Source: Zantedeschia hybrid cultivar (lineage: Eukaryota; Streptophyta; Magnoliopsida; Alismatales; Araceae). Taken from it: a stretch of DNA of 64,000 bases. Under the pieces are notes generated by a model. That model made no database searches, was not told the DNA's origin, and was given only the letters and a program-made list of their open reading frames with translations. Below are positions 1-11,379 of the stretch, piece by piece. The stretch lies in assembly GCA_030544215.1 (NCBI GenBank), contig JARZZO010000003.1:20655879-20719878 (forward strand), read 5' to 3'. Made by a program: the position numbers and the translations under genes. Position 1 is the first letter of the stretch; every line of letters begins with the position of its first letter.

Positions 1-1920
1 TGGAGTGGAAGGTACTGACTTACTGGGAACTTTGTTCAACAGATATGCAGCAGTCAACAGTGCATATCACCATAAAGAGATTGGAAGTTTGGCATAACTC
101 ATCATGGATCGTACCATATCTAATAGAGTACGATTTCTCCTTTTCGATACACCATTTAACCGAGGTGTATAGGGAGGAGTCCACTGAGACAAAATACCAT
201 TATCCTTAAGATATTATGTGAATTCTGTACTTAAGTATTCTCCCCCTCGATCTGATCGAAGAGTTTTTATACTCTTTCCAGTCTAGTTCTTAACTTCGTT
301 TTTAAACTCTTTAAATTTCTCAAAGACTTCTGACTTATATTTCATTAAATATATGTAGCCATATCTTGAGAAATCATCTGTAAATGAAACGAAGTATGAG
401 TAACCAACCATAGCATGAGTGGACATTGGACCACATACATCACTATGTATTAGTTCCAATAAGTCCTTAGCTCTGTCTCCATGTCTTGAGAATGGAGCTT
501 TGGTCATCTTTCCCATGAGACAAGCTTCACAGGTTGCAAATGATTCATAATCAAATGGATCAAGATATCCATTCTTTTGTAACCTTATGATCCTGTTCTC
601 ATTTATATGACCTAGCCTACAATGCCATAGGTACGATTTATTCACATCCTTATCTAAGCGTTCAAGAGAATTATTTACCAGACAAACATCATATGAAATA
701 TCAAGTAAATATAATCCATTCAATAAATATCCGGAAGCGAACAATTTGTCTCCTTGATAAATTGAACAACCTTTATTCTCTAGCTTCATAGAATATCTTT
801 GTCTATCTAAACATGAAATAGATATGATATTCCTAATAATGGTTGGAACATAATAACAATCTATCAGTTCCAAAGAGTCTCCTGACGGCATCTGAAGTCT
901 TGCTGTCCCCACAGCTAACGCAGCAACTTTTGCTCCATTCCCGAGCCTCAGATCCACGTCTCCGCGGTTCAATCTTCTTTTACTTATCAACACCTGCAAG
1001 TTATTGCAGATATGAGAAACACATCCAGTATCTAATACCCAGGATGTTGATTCTCTATAAGACAAGTTAAGATCGATCATGAGAATACCTGAAGCTTCAC
1101 CAAGCTTCTCCTTTGCTTTTTCTGCAAGATAAATCTTGCAGTTTCTCTTCCAATGACCTTCTTTATGGCAGTGGAAACACTGACCTTTATCATTGACTTT
1201 AGGTTTGTCCTTTTGTGCCGCCGATTTGCTTTTCACTAGCTTCTTAGGCTTACCTTTCTTAAAGGTCTGTCCAGCTTTTCTTTTCTTGTTGGTCTTACCT
1301 ACAAGCATTACTTGTGGCTTGTCTTTCTGGATAGTGCCTTCTGCTGTCTTCAACATGTTGAGCAGCTCAGCCAGTGAAACTTCAATGTTATTCATATTGA
1401 AGTTGATAATGAATTGTGAAAATGAATCTGGAAGGGACTGTAGGATTAAGTCAATGCTCAGGTCATTGTTCATAACAAAGCCGAGTACAGCAAGCCTCTC
1501 AATCCATTCTATCATCTTGAGCACATGAGTTTGCACAGGTGTGCCCTCGCTCATTCTGGTCCTGAACAATTTCTTAGATATCTCATATCTTTCTGTTCTG
1601 GATTGTTCACCAAACAACTCTTGTAGGTGATTCAGAATGGTCTTAGGTTCCATGTTATCATGCTGTCGCTGCAGTTCATTGTTCATTGAACCAAGCATAT
1701 AACACTGGACCTTGACAGAGTCCTCCTTCCAATTTTCAAACATCATTAATTCATCTTCACTAGCATTATCATCGGGTTGCACTGGATCTGGTTGATCCAG
1801 GACATAAGCTAGCTTTTCACACCTGAGGACACTCTTCAGGTTGCGTAACCAGTCAATGTAATTTGGTCCCGTGAGTTTGTTTGCATCAAGTATGCAACGG
1901 AGGGGGTTAGGTGACGACAT
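1..1920 (-). pseudogene. Angela copy A gag-pol, N-terminal part (Gag, zinc knuckle, protease, start of integrase)
   Basis: The ATG at 1920-1918 opens a 545-codon frame that matches copy B from its first codon. In order it shows a Gag region rich in charged residues, a CCHC zinc knuckle (CFHCHKEGHWKRNC, about residue 247), an aspartic protease with the DTG motif in WVLDTGCVSHICNN (about residue 296), the GAG-pre-integrase HHCC region (WHCRLGH ... CEACLMGK), and the first Asp of the integrase core (HSDVCGPM). The frame ends at a TAG at 285-283, where copy B has CAG (Gln). The same frame continues to base 1 but holds two further stops, TAA at 216-214 and TGA at 69-67, where B has sense codons. 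This copy cannot make full Pol. Unlike B it keeps an open reading frame at codon 29. Confidence 0.9.
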
Positions 1921-1958
1921 AGCGACCTACATGGAATATATAAAATGAGCAGATAGTT

Positions 1959-1963
1959 CTTAA
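1959..1963. other. Target-site duplication (CTTAA), left copy, Tekay element
   Basis: CTTAA here and CTTAA at 11375-11379 flank the TG...CA ends of the Tekay element. Copy B shows the unoccupied site at about 47881-47890, where the sequence runs through TTTTAAGAACT with a single TTAAG, so the duplication is proven by comparison within the window. Confidence 0.95.
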
Positions 1964-3013
1964 TGTAACGACCCGCCACCCTATAATCGGGGATCCGATT
2001 ACTAAATGGGTACCGAATCATTAATTTGGAACCAAACCAGGATCTAATCAAGTCTGGGAGATAAATAATAAACTAAGCTAAACATTCACATCGCATTGAA
2101 CTGAAATAAAAGTGCAGGAATTAAAAATTATTACAATGCGACTCGATACAGCAAATAATTACATACTCCAACAGAAGGGAAATAATTAAACGTACATGCC
2201 AGAAATAAAATAACAACTACGTCGGGGCATACCCCGGAACAACTGCTGACGGTGCTCAACTCACGGCCGCACTCTCCTCGCTAGGTCTGCTGAGAGTCCT
2301 CACCTGAAAACCGCAGGAGGGGTGAGTCTCAAAGACAAGACTCAGTAGGGATCTTTCGATCCCCACAGCCCACGCACACACCCACAAGTGCAAGGTACAG
2401 CTAACGGAAAGGTGATAAGTACAAGAGGTACAATTCCTAATTCTTAACGTGAAATCACATGCAATCGTAATATAATAAACATGCATATATTAAACCAGCC
2501 GTCTAGGAAACCCACAACTGTCGTCACGATAGAACTCGCTAACCACACAACAACGGTGGAAAAACCTCGACCCGCTGAGACCAAACAGTAACCCCTCGGA
2601 TAGCACACTAGCTACTCCGGCCCAACCGGCTCAGGTGGCTACTCCTTCCCTCAGCATGAGTGACTCTCCGAATGTAACACTCCGACACCGGTACTAGCTG
2701 ACCCCGGGGTTCACCAGGTGACCCTCTCTCACTAAGCGTCACCCCGCCCACGCCCCCACCGGCGCTGTGCTCACGCCCCCACCAGCACAGGGTGATAAAG
2801 CACTACAATGTCACTCCAGGTCCACAGTAACACAAAAACCCAACAAGTACGATCCGGTCACGTGAAAAGTCCGCGATCGTATAACATACATGTAGCATCG
2901 TCCGGTCATGAAGAATATATCTCTACCGGGTACACTAAAACATGCACTAACCATCCGTCTAACAGTATGAACACATTTTACTGGCATGAATTAGTGAGGT
3001 TCTGTCTTGAATC

Positions 3014-3364
3014 GCGTCTCCCAAGGTCGACGCCATTCAAGCTCCATGTACAGGTTCATGTAAAACAATCTTCAGAATCAGGCCTTAAAAGGCGTCGACA
3101 CCAGTGGTCGCCTTTTAAAAGGCGTCGACATCCTCAGACGCCATTCAACACAGAAATCCAGAAATTCCAAAGAAACTACCCAGGGGCTTTCTGCCTTAAA
3201 AGGCGTCATGTCCTCCCGACGCCATTCAAAAACGCGTCGTTGTCCCATGACGTCTTTTAACCCCAGAATCTCGAACTGGCAACTCCTCAGTAAGGCGATT
3301 CTTGTCTTAAAAGGCGTCGTGATGGTCCGACGCCCTTCAAAAAGGCGTCGTCCATGCACGACGT
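3014..3364. repeat. Array of seven GCGTC-N10-GACGC palindromes (Tekay 3' LTR, cluster 1)
   Basis: Half-site cores start at 3014, 3092, 3122, 3203, 3234, 3314 and 3345. The gap between GCGTC and GACGC (or GACGT) is exactly 10 bases in every copy. Arms extend outward through A-rich left and T-rich right flanks to about 12 bp; the first copy (TTGAATCGCGTC ... GACGCCATTCAA) has only one arm mismatch. Starts alternate by about 30-31 and about 80 bp, giving a 111-bp period. The copy at 3092 has GTCGC in the right arm. Confidence 0.9.
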
Positions 3365-3930
3365 CTTTTAACCCCAGGAAACAGAATTGCCATGAGCCCG
3401 AGGGCTCCCTTTTTAACTCAAATAACCCCAAAATCACCCAAAAACGGAGGAGAAAGAGGGGCAACACAATTCATAGGAAATCACCTACATAGCAAGACCC
3501 CCGTATCATCAAAAGAACACCTAAACATGCTCGTTCTACCCCCCGAAACCAAAGATCCAAACAAGCTTAAACGGGGGTAAACATTGCTTAAAACACGATG
3601 CTTATGGGAACCGTCACCCTACCGGATACTTGAACGCCTCCGAGCTTCAAGCCGTCCACCCGACTCGCCCCACGCCGCCGCCGGTACCACCGTGGTCGTC
3701 CTTGCTCCACCGTGACGTCGGCCGCCGTCCGGAGAGTAGAACGCCGCAGTGGAAGTGGAGGTGGTAGGAGCTAGGTAGAGGATGGAGTGGAGGGAGAGAT
3801 GAAATGGTGGGAGGAAAAGAGGGAGGAGGAGGGATCGCCGCCGAGATCGTCGGAAGGGAAAGAGAGGAAGAGAGGGGAAAATGAGGGAAAGAAGGAGGGT
3901 CCGCGGGGTTAACCAGAGACTGGCTAAAAC

Positions 3931-4207
3931 GCGTCGACATTCACGGACGCCATTCAGTTGATGTGACGGCTGCTCTGACAAGACTCTGAAACGCGTCGTT
4001 CAAGGCAGACGCCGTTCAGACGACATGTCAGGGCCGTGCTCTGACAAACCCAGAGTCGCAGTCTGATAGGCGTCGACACACGTGGACGCCGTTCAGGCGA
4101 CAAGACAGGGCCGTACCCTCGCGGCCCGAAACCAGCCAACGTGGCAGGACTTCAAATGCGTCTGCGACGGTGGACGCCGTTCAAAACGCGTCTTGATGTC
4201 CTGACGC
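3931..4207. repeat. Array of five GCGTC-N10-GACGC palindromes (Tekay 3' LTR, cluster 2)
   Basis: Cores start at 3931, 3993, 4070, 4158 and 4188, each with a 10-base loop. This cluster is close to the 5' end of the LTR in element orientation (U3). The last two are 30 bp apart, the same pair spacing as in cluster 1. Confidence 0.9.
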
Positions 4208-4294
4208 GAAACAACTCAGAACCTCCGCCCTCACTAAGGTTAGAACTACAAGGTCCGACCCCGAAAACCAGATCCGAAGGTCACGATCCTTACA

Positions 4295-4310
4295 ATCTCC
4301 CCCCCTTAAA
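4295..4310 (-). other. Tekay polypurine tract
   Basis: Immediately inside the 3' LTR the minus strand reads TTTTAAGGGGGGGAGAT, a purine run ending at the LTR boundary. Its position and composition fit the primer for plus-strand DNA synthesis. Confidence 0.8.
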
Positions 4311-4369
4311 AGAATTTCGTCCCCGAAATTGACTGCTTAGAATTAACAAGGTCAAACAGGGATACAAGT

Positions 4370-6994
4370 TCACAAGGAAACGTACGAAAAGAGGTAAGGG
4401 AACTGCTCCCGCATCTCATCCTCACGCTCCCAGGTTGCCTCACCTCCGGAGTGGTACTGCCAAATTAACTTGACCAATGGTACAATCTTGTTCCGCTGGA
4501 CCTGTTCTCTGCGATCCTCAATACGAATAGGATATTCTGGAAAAGACAGGTCCTCAGCGACCTCCAACTCTGAAAAATCCAAGACATGGGACTGATCCTG
4601 AACATACTTTCTCAGTAAGGAAACATGGAACACATCGTGCACCCCTGCAAGACTGGGCGGCAAGGCCAGCTGGTATGCGGTTTCCCCAATCCGAGCAAGG
4701 ATGGGAAAATGCCCAATATATCGCGGACTCAGCTTGCCTCGCTTCCCGAATCTCATTACACCCTTGGAGGGTGAGACTCGGAGAAACACGTGGTCCCCAA
4801 CTTCAAACTCAAGCGGTCTCCGTCGGATGTCAGCATAACTCTTCTGCCTACTCTGCGCTGCGGTCAACCTCTGCCGAACTAACCTGACAATATCAGCACA
4901 CTGCTGTACTAACTCGGGTCCTGCTATCTGCCTTTCACCGATCTCGGACCAACATACTGGAGATCGACACGGTCGCCCATACAAAGCCTCGTAAGGCGCC
5001 ATGCCGACACTGGAATGGTAACTGTTGTTATAGGCAAATTCCACTGTGGACAAATACTGCTCCCAAGAACCTCCCCAGTCTAGACAACAAGCTCTGAGCA
5101 TATCTTCCAAGGTCTGAATAGTCCTCTCCGACTGCCCGTCAGTCTCGGGATGGTAGGCTGAGCTGAAAGCCAACTGAGTGCCTAATGCCTGCTGAAAGCT
5201 CTTCCAGAATCTGGAAGTAAACCTTGGATCTCGATCTGATACAATAGACAAAGGCACCCCGTGCAGAGAGATGATCCCGTCTACAAACAACTTTGCCAGC
5301 TTGCCGACTGACCAGTCCTTCCTAATAGCTAGGAAGTGTGCCGACTTGGTCAGCCGATCAACGATGACCCAGATGGCATCTCTCCTGCTAGGGGATGTAG
5401 GCAATCCCATCACGAAGTCCATCGTCACATGCTCCCATTTCCACTCTGGAATCGGCAAGGGCTGTAGCAATCCACCAGGTCTCTGATGCTCGGCCTTAAC
5501 CTGTTGATAAGTCATGCATCTGGCCACATAGTCAGCCACATCTTTCTTCATACCGGGCCACCAGAAGTGCCTCCTCAAACAATGATACATCTTAGTCGTC
5601 CCAGGATGCACTGCATATCTCGAACGGTGCGCCTCATCAAGAACACATATGCGCACGTCCTCCTCAGTCGGAACATAAAGTCTACCTCTGAACCTGACCG
5701 TACCGTCGTCCCACAACTCAACCTCTGACCTCTGGAGGATCTGTGGTAGCTCAACATCTGCCCTCGGAGCCTCAATTACTGCATGATACACAGCTGGTCT
5801 CACAGTCAAACTGACCAGCACGGCTCTGTCATCTTCACGTGGAACCCTAAAGGAAGATTCCACCACCTGCTCGAATAATTTCCACTCCTGAATCATAAGG
5901 TATGACATGACCGTCTTCCGACTCAAAGCGTCTGCCACTACATTCGCCTTGCCCGGATGATAAGAAAGGTCAAAGTCATAATCTTTAATGAACTCCATCC
6001 ACCTTCGCTGCCTCAAATTCAGGTCCCTCTGAGTGAACACATATTTTAAACTCTTGTGATCCGTTAAAACCTGGAATTTCTCCCCATATAAATAATGCCT
6101 CCAGATCTTGAGTGCAAATACCACAGCTGCCAGCTCCAAATCATGAGTAGGATAGTTCTCTTCATGCTTCTTCGGCTGTCGAGAAGCATAAGCCACTACC
6201 CTGCCATGCTGCATTAGAACTGCGCCCAAACCTCGACGGGACGCATCAGAGTAAACCACAAATCCACCTGATCCATATGGAAGCACCAGTACAGGGGCTG
6301 ACGTGAGACGGGTCTTTAACTCAATAAAACTCTGCTCACAATCCTCGGTCCACACAAAGCGAACTCCCTTTCGAGTCAACCTCGACAAGGGGGCTGCTAT
6401 CGAAGAAAATCCCTGAACAAACCGCCTGTAATAACCGGCAAGCCCCAGAAAGCTCCTGATCTCAGTCACTGAAGTCGGCCTGCTCCAATCCATCACCGCC
6501 TCGATCTTGGCTGGATCCACTGCGATACCATTGCCAGAAATAACATGCCCAAGGAAATGCACCTCGTCTAGCCAAAACTCACACTTGCTAAACTTGGCAT
6601 AAAGTCGGTGCTCCCTCAGGACCTGCAATACAGCCCGAAGATGGGTGGCATGCTCTTCCTCAGAAGAAGAATAGATCAAAATATCATCAATAAACACAAC
6701 CACAAACTGATCCAGGTAGGTCCTGAAGACTCGGTTCATCAGCTCCATAAAGGCCGCCGGAGCATTGGTCAAGCCCAAGGGCATAACCAAAAACTCATAA
6801 TGTCCATACCGAGTTCTGAAAGCCGTCTTGCTAACATCAACATCCCGGATCCTCATCTGATAATATCCGGATCTCAAGTCGATCTTGGAAAATACCTTCG
6901 CGGACTGCAGTTGATCCATCAAATCATCAATCCTTGGAAGTGGGTACTTATTCTTTATTGTTATCTGATTCAGCTGCCTATAGTCAATGCACAA
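4370..6994 (-). pseudogene. Tekay Pol: reverse transcriptase, RNase H, integrase, chromodomain-like tail
   Basis: An 874-codon open stretch; the reading frame really continues upstream to the TAG at 7042-7040. RT shows the catalytic FIDD box (about residue 104), RNase H has its acidic residues (VVYSDASRRG, LELAAV, LTDHKSL, VADALS), and the integrase core has its D, D and E (TMDFVMGLP, VSDRDPRF, DGQSERTIQ). The integrase zinc finger has both His and the first Cys, but the last Cys is Tyr (RCMTYQQVK), a single G-to-A change. The last 50 residues (IVPLVKLIWQYH ... EATWEREDEM) form the short chromodomain-like tail of plant chromoviruses, thought to guide insertion into heterochromatin. The RT-to-tail part has no internal stop. 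Confidence 0.93.
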
Positions 6995-7039
6995 TCTCAG
7001 AGAACCATCCTTCTTTCTAACAAACAGAACTGGAGCACC

Positions 7040-7867
7040 CTATGGAGATGTACTGGGACGAATAAAACCCTTATCCAGCAGCTCCTGCAACTGCGCCTTC
7101 AACTCGGCGAGTTCGGCTGGCGCCATCCGATACGGGGCCTTAGACAAGGGCGCCGTACCTGTTGCAAGCTCGATGGTAAATTCGACCTCTCGCTGAGGAG
7201 GAAGGCCAGGCAGCTCCTCAGGAAATACATCTATGAACTCACATACAACAGGTACTTCCCCAGGGCTGAGACTATCCCGGACATCAGAGACAACAACAGA
7301 GGCAAGAAAAGCCTCACAGCCACCAGCAAGCAACCTCCGTGCCTTAAAGGCAGAAATAAGAATACATCGGGAAGAAAGCCTAATACCTTGGAAGAAGAAG
7401 GTCGGGATGTCTGGAATGGAGAATCGCACCCTCTTCCTGTGGCAGTCCACCTCTGCATAAAAGGCTTCCAACCAATCCATACCCAGGATGATATCAAAGT
7501 CACGAATGGCAAGTACGACTAACTGGGCAGGTAGCACATGACCCTCAATGGTCAAGGGAACATTCCTCAAGCAGTTATAAGATATCATAAAGTCTCCAGA
7601 AGGAACCTCCACTATCAAACCATCAGATAACTCATCAACGGGTGCAGAAAGAATATCTAGGAACTGCTCAGAAATGAAAGAATGCGAAGCACCCGAATCA
7701 ACCAATACGTGTGCAGAGTTCCCAAGGACAGAAAGTGTACCTTCCACCAAGTTGGACGCGCGAGCCTCCCTCCTGGTGATAGCTAGCACTCTCCCCTGGG
7801 TCCTCGGCTTCTTCTGCTCACCTGAACCATGTCCCTGACCATGCCCCTGTGGGCAATGCCTCGCCAA
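7040..7867 (-). pseudogene. Tekay Gag end and protease, in the Pol frame
   Basis: This open frame holds the second zinc knuckle (CFTCGQQGHLARHC, just upstream of its first Met at 7867) and the aspartic protease (VLVDSGASHSFI, about residue 55). It runs to STSP and then a TAG at 7042-7040, where chromoviruses normally have Trp in the SPWGAP motif just before RT. A single G-to-A change therefore separates it from the RT frame. Read upstream without a Met requirement, the same frame continues to about 8090 through a first zinc-knuckle-like motif (CQHCGGAHGGTQC), showing that Gag was once joined to it in one frame. Confidence 0.88.
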
Positions 7868-8880
7868 ATGGCCCTGCTGGCCGCAAGTGAAGCACCTCCT
7901 GGGAAGAGTGGGACACTGAGTCCCACCATGGGCACCCCCACAGTGCTGACAGACTGCCGGAAGCCTCTGAGCTGGCCCCTGCGGTGCACTGGATACAGAC
8001 TGACTCTGCTGGCCCTGCCCGGGCCTGTTGCTGCCGCTACTGCCACTACTGCTGCCACCACCCCTGAAGAATCTCCTGAATCGGGAGCCGACGATCCCGA
8101 TCCAGCTGAAGGGGCCGCTGCCGCTGCCTTACCCTTGCCACGAACTGGGCTCTGAGCAGCCAGTCCTCTCTCCCGGGCCGACTGGCTCTGTTGAGCCTCC
8201 ACTGCTGCCGCACATCTAACCGCAGAAGCCAGATCCGTGCAACAGTGAGACGCCACGAAGTTCCTCAGACTGAGCCTCAGTCCGTCCATGAACCTCTCAG
8301 TACGACGCTCCTCATCCCCAGATATGAAAGGCACGAACCGACCTAGCGAAACAAACTTCGCCTGGTACTCAAGTATTGTCATGCTCCCCTGCGTCAGATC
8401 CATGAACTCCCTCTCCTTGGCCCTCTGGACATGTCTAGGGAAATACTGTGCGTTGAACTCCTTAACAAAAGTCTCCCATGGAATTTCCCTAAGACTCCTG
8501 TCCTCGTAAGACAAACTCTTCAAAGTGATCCACCAGTCATAGGCGCTATGCTTCAGCATGAAGGTAGCCAACGGGGTCCGCTCTACTGCAGCACAATCCA
8601 TGGTATCAAAAGTCTTCTCTATCTCTCTAAGCCAGTGAATGGCCTCGTCAGGGTCGGGACGACCGGTGAAGTGAGGTGGCCTCAGCTTCAGAAACCTCTC
8701 AAGTGCAGCTGTGGACCCTCCTCGCGCACTGGAACTCTCACTAGGGTCTCGTGTCTGATATCGAGCCATAGTGTCCATCATCGCCTCCATAAACTGCTCA
8801 ACACTCGGCCTCTCGGCCTCGGACCCACTAGGGACATCTCCCTGCTCTCGAATAACTGGCATCCTCCTTCTGGGAGCCAT
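7783..8880 (-). pseudogene. Tekay Gag (frameshifted near its C-terminus)
   Basis: The ATG at 8880 starts a 365-codon frame. It shows the retrotransposon Gag (capsid) core (FTGRPDPDEAIHWLREIEKTF ... YFPRHVQRAKEREF ... RFMDGLR), followed by a Ser/Ala/Gly-rich linker. After about residue 262 (near 8090) the zinc-knuckle region is found in another frame, so the last 100 residues of this frame are out-of-frame translation. One indel near 8085-8110 therefore breaks the original single gag-pol frame. The leader between PBS and this ATG is only about 140 bp, much shorter than in the Angela and Tat elements. Confidence 0.88.
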
Positions 8881-9017
8881 CTACTCGCCTACAATTACAA
8901 AATCAAAAAGTTCTAATTAGAGTCCTAAAGCCTATGCTACCGCCGTGCCTGTACGGGATAATGTATTTATTTGCCGAATTTATGATATTTAACCTAGTTA
9001 TTTATTTATTTGCCAGA

Positions 9018-9036
9018 CCGTATGCTTTGATACCCA
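9018..9036 (-). other. Tekay primer-binding site (initiator-Met tRNA type, variant)
   Basis: One base inside the 5' LTR the minus strand reads TGGGTATCAAAGCATACGG. It resembles the usual initiator tRNA-Met site TGGTATCAGAGC with one inserted G and one G-to-A change. The exact site in copy B (45530) is the in-window standard. Confidence 0.7.
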
Positions 9037-10087
9037 CTGTAACGACCCGCCACCCTATAATCGGGGATCCGATTACTAAATGGGTACCGAATCATTAATT
9101 TGGAACCAAACCAGGATCTAATCAAGTCTGGGAGATAAATAATAAACTAAGCTAAACATTCACATCGCATTGAACTGAAATAAAAGTGCAGGAATTAAAA
9201 ATTATTACAATGCGACTCGATACAGCAAATAATTACATACTCCAACAGAAGGGAAATAATTAAACGTACAGGCCAGAAATAAAATAACAACTACGTCGGG
9301 GCATACCCCGGAACAACTGCTGACGGTGCTCAACTCACGGCCGCACTCTCCTCGCTAGGTCTGCTGAGAGTCCTCACCTGAAAACCGCAGGAGGGGTGAG
9401 TCTCAAAGACAAGACTCAGTAGGGATCCTTCGATCCCCACAGCCCACACACACACCCACAAGTGCAAGGTACAGCTAACGGAAAGGTGATAAGTACAAGA
9501 GGTACAATTCTTAATTCTTAACGTGAAATCACATGCAATCGTAATATAATAAACATGCATATATTAAACCAGCCGGCTAGGAAACCCACAACTGTCGTCA
9601 CGATAGAACTCGCTAACCACACAACAACGGTGGAAAAACCTCGACCCGCTGAGACCAAACAGTAACCCCTCGGATAGCACACTAGCTACTCCGGCCCAAC
9701 CGGCTCAGGTGGCTACTCCTTCCCTCAGCATGAGTGACTCTCCGAATGTAACACTCCGACACCGGTACTAGCTGACCCCGGGGTTCACCAGGTGACCCTC
9801 TCTCACTAGGCGTCACCCCGCCCACGCCCCCACCGGCGCTGTGCTCACGCCCCCACCAGCACAGGGTGATAAAGCGCTACAATGTCACTCCAGGTCCACA
9901 GTAACACAAAAACCCAACAAGTACGATCCGGTCACGTGAAAAGTCCGCGATCGTATAACATACATGTAGCATCGTCCGGTCATGAAGAATATATCTCTAC
10001 CGGGTACACTAAAACATGCACTAACCATCCGTCTAACAGTATGAACACATTTTACTGGCATGAATTAGTGAGGTTCTGTCTTGAATC

Positions 10088-10438
10088 GCGTCTCCCAAGG
10101 TCGACGCCATTCAAGCTCCATGTACAGGTTCATGTAAAACAGTCTTCAGAATCAGGCCTTAAAAGGCGTCGACACCAGTGGTCGCCTTTTAAAAGGCATC
10201 GACATCCTCAGACGCCATTCAGCACAGAAATCCAGAAATTCCAAAGAAACTACCCAGGGGCTTTCTGCCTTAAAAGGCGTCATGTCCTCCCGACGCCATT
10301 CAAAAACGCGTCGTTGTCCCATGACGTCTTTTAACCCCAGAATCCCGAACTGGCAACTCCTCAGTAAGGCGATTCCTATCTTAAAGGGCGTCGTGATGGT
10401 CCGACGCCCTTCAAAAAGGCGTCGTCCATGCACGACGT
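10088..10438. repeat. Array of seven GCGTC-N10-GACGC palindromes (Tekay 5' LTR, cluster 1)
   Basis: Same seven cores as in the 3' LTR, shifted by 7074 bases. One left arm has decayed from GCGTC to GCATC (core at 10196), a CpG transition, and one flank base changed near 10387. All loops remain 10 bases. Confidence 0.9.
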
Positions 10439-11010
10439 CTTTTAACCCCAGGAAACAGAATTGCCATGAGCCCGAGGGCTCCCTTTTTAACTCAAATAAC
10501 CCCAAAATCACCAAAAAACGGAGGAGAAAGAGGGGCAACACAATTCATAGGAAATCACCTACATAGCAAGACCCCCGTATCATCAAAAGAACACCTAAAC
10601 ATGCTCGTTCTACCCCCCGAAACCAAAGATCCAAACAAGCTTAAACGGGGGTAAACATGGCTTAAAACACGATGCTTATGGGAACCGTCACCCTACCGGA
10701 TACTTGAACGCCTCCGAGCTTCAAGCCGTCCACCCGACTCGCACCACGCCGCCGCCGGTACCGCCGTGGTCGTCCTTGCTCCACCGTGACGTCGGCCGCC
10801 GTTCGGAGAGTAGAACGCCGCAGTGGAAGTGGAGGTGGTAGTGGTAGGAGCTAGGTAGAGGATGGAGTGGAGGGAGAGATGAAATGGTGGGAGGAAAAGA
10901 GGGAGGAGGAGGGATCGCCGCCGAGATCGTCGGAAGGGAAAGAGAGGAAGAGAGGGGAAAATGAGGGAAAGAAGGAGGGTCCGCGGGGTTAACCAGAGAC
11001 TGGCTAAAAC

Positions 11011-11287
11011 GCGTCGACATCCACGGACGCCATTCAGTTGATGTGACGGCTGCTCTGACAAGACTCTAAAACGCGTCGTTCAAGGCAGACGCCGTTCAGA
11101 CGACATGTCAGGGCCGTGCTCTGACAAACCCAGAGTCGCAGTCTGATAGGCGTCGACACACGTGGACGCCGTTCAGGCGACAAGACAGGGCCGTACCCTC
11201 GCGGCCCGAAACCAGGCCACGTGGCAGGACTTCAAATGCGTCTGCGACGGTGGACGCCGTTCAAAACGCGTCTTGATGTCCTGACGC
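11011..11287. repeat. Array of five GCGTC-N10-GACGC palindromes (Tekay 5' LTR, cluster 2)
   Basis: Same five cores as 3931-4207, shifted by 7080 bases because of the 6-bp indel between the clusters. Confidence 0.9.
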
Positions 11288-11374
11288 GAAACAACTCAGA
11301 ACCTCCGCCCTCACTAAGGTTAGAACTACAAGGTCCGACCCCGAAAACCGGATCCGAAGGTCACGATCCTTACA

Positions 11375-11379
11375 CTTAA
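11375..11379. other. Target-site duplication (CTTAA), right copy, Tekay element
   Basis: Directly follows the LTR terminus CTTACA and matches 1959-1963. Confidence 0.95.

Larger units (their letters stand above)
1964..4294 (-). repeat. Tekay 3' LTR
   Basis: 2331 bp beginning TGTAACGACCCGCC and ending GATCCTTACA on the plus strand. It pairs with 9038-11374 and is shorter by one 6-bp GGTAGT unit near 3765. It contains twelve copies of the GCGTC-N10-GACGC palindrome in two clusters, separated by a purine-rich stretch (about 3720-3900, pyrimidine-rich in element orientation) that resembles the transcription-start/5' UTR part of plant LTRs. I see no convincing TATA box. Confidence 0.95.
1964..11374 (-). 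mobile_element. Complete Tekay-type Ty3/gypsy retrotransposon (chromovirus)
   Basis: A 9411-bp element with long LTRs (2331 and 2337 bp), a PPT next to the 3' LTR, a PBS next to the 5' LTR, and a gag-pol frame on the minus strand, bounded by CTTAA duplications. It lies in the leader of Angela copy A. The Pol order is PR, RT, RNase H, integrase and a short C-terminal chromodomain-like segment, which places it in the plant chromoviruses; the sequence of that tail and of the RT suggests the Tekay (Del) clade. By eye the LTRs differ at about two dozen positions plus one 6-bp indel, roughly 1%, which indicates a recent insertion. It looks non-autonomous now because of one frameshift in gag, one TAG before RT and a lost zinc Cys in integrase. 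Confidence 0.95.
9038..11374 (-). repeat. Tekay 5' LTR
   Basis: 2337 bp, ends TGTAAC and CTTACA on the plus strand. Compared by eye with 1964-4294 it shows about two dozen substitutions and one 6-bp GGTAGT duplication near 10835. It repeats the twelve palindromes of the other LTR. Confidence 0.95.

Noticed and set aside
3092..3364. Interpretation of the palindromes as tiny foldback transposons
   Set aside because: Loops differ in every copy and no target duplications flank them; the phased 30/80-bp layout is better explained by an old tandem repeat with conserved half-sites.
3619..3981. 120-codon Ser/Pro/Arg-rich ORF, with equivalents at 10693-11061 and 54361-54888
   Set aside because: It lies in the pyrimidine-rich central part of the LTRs; composition explains it and the frames diverge between copies.
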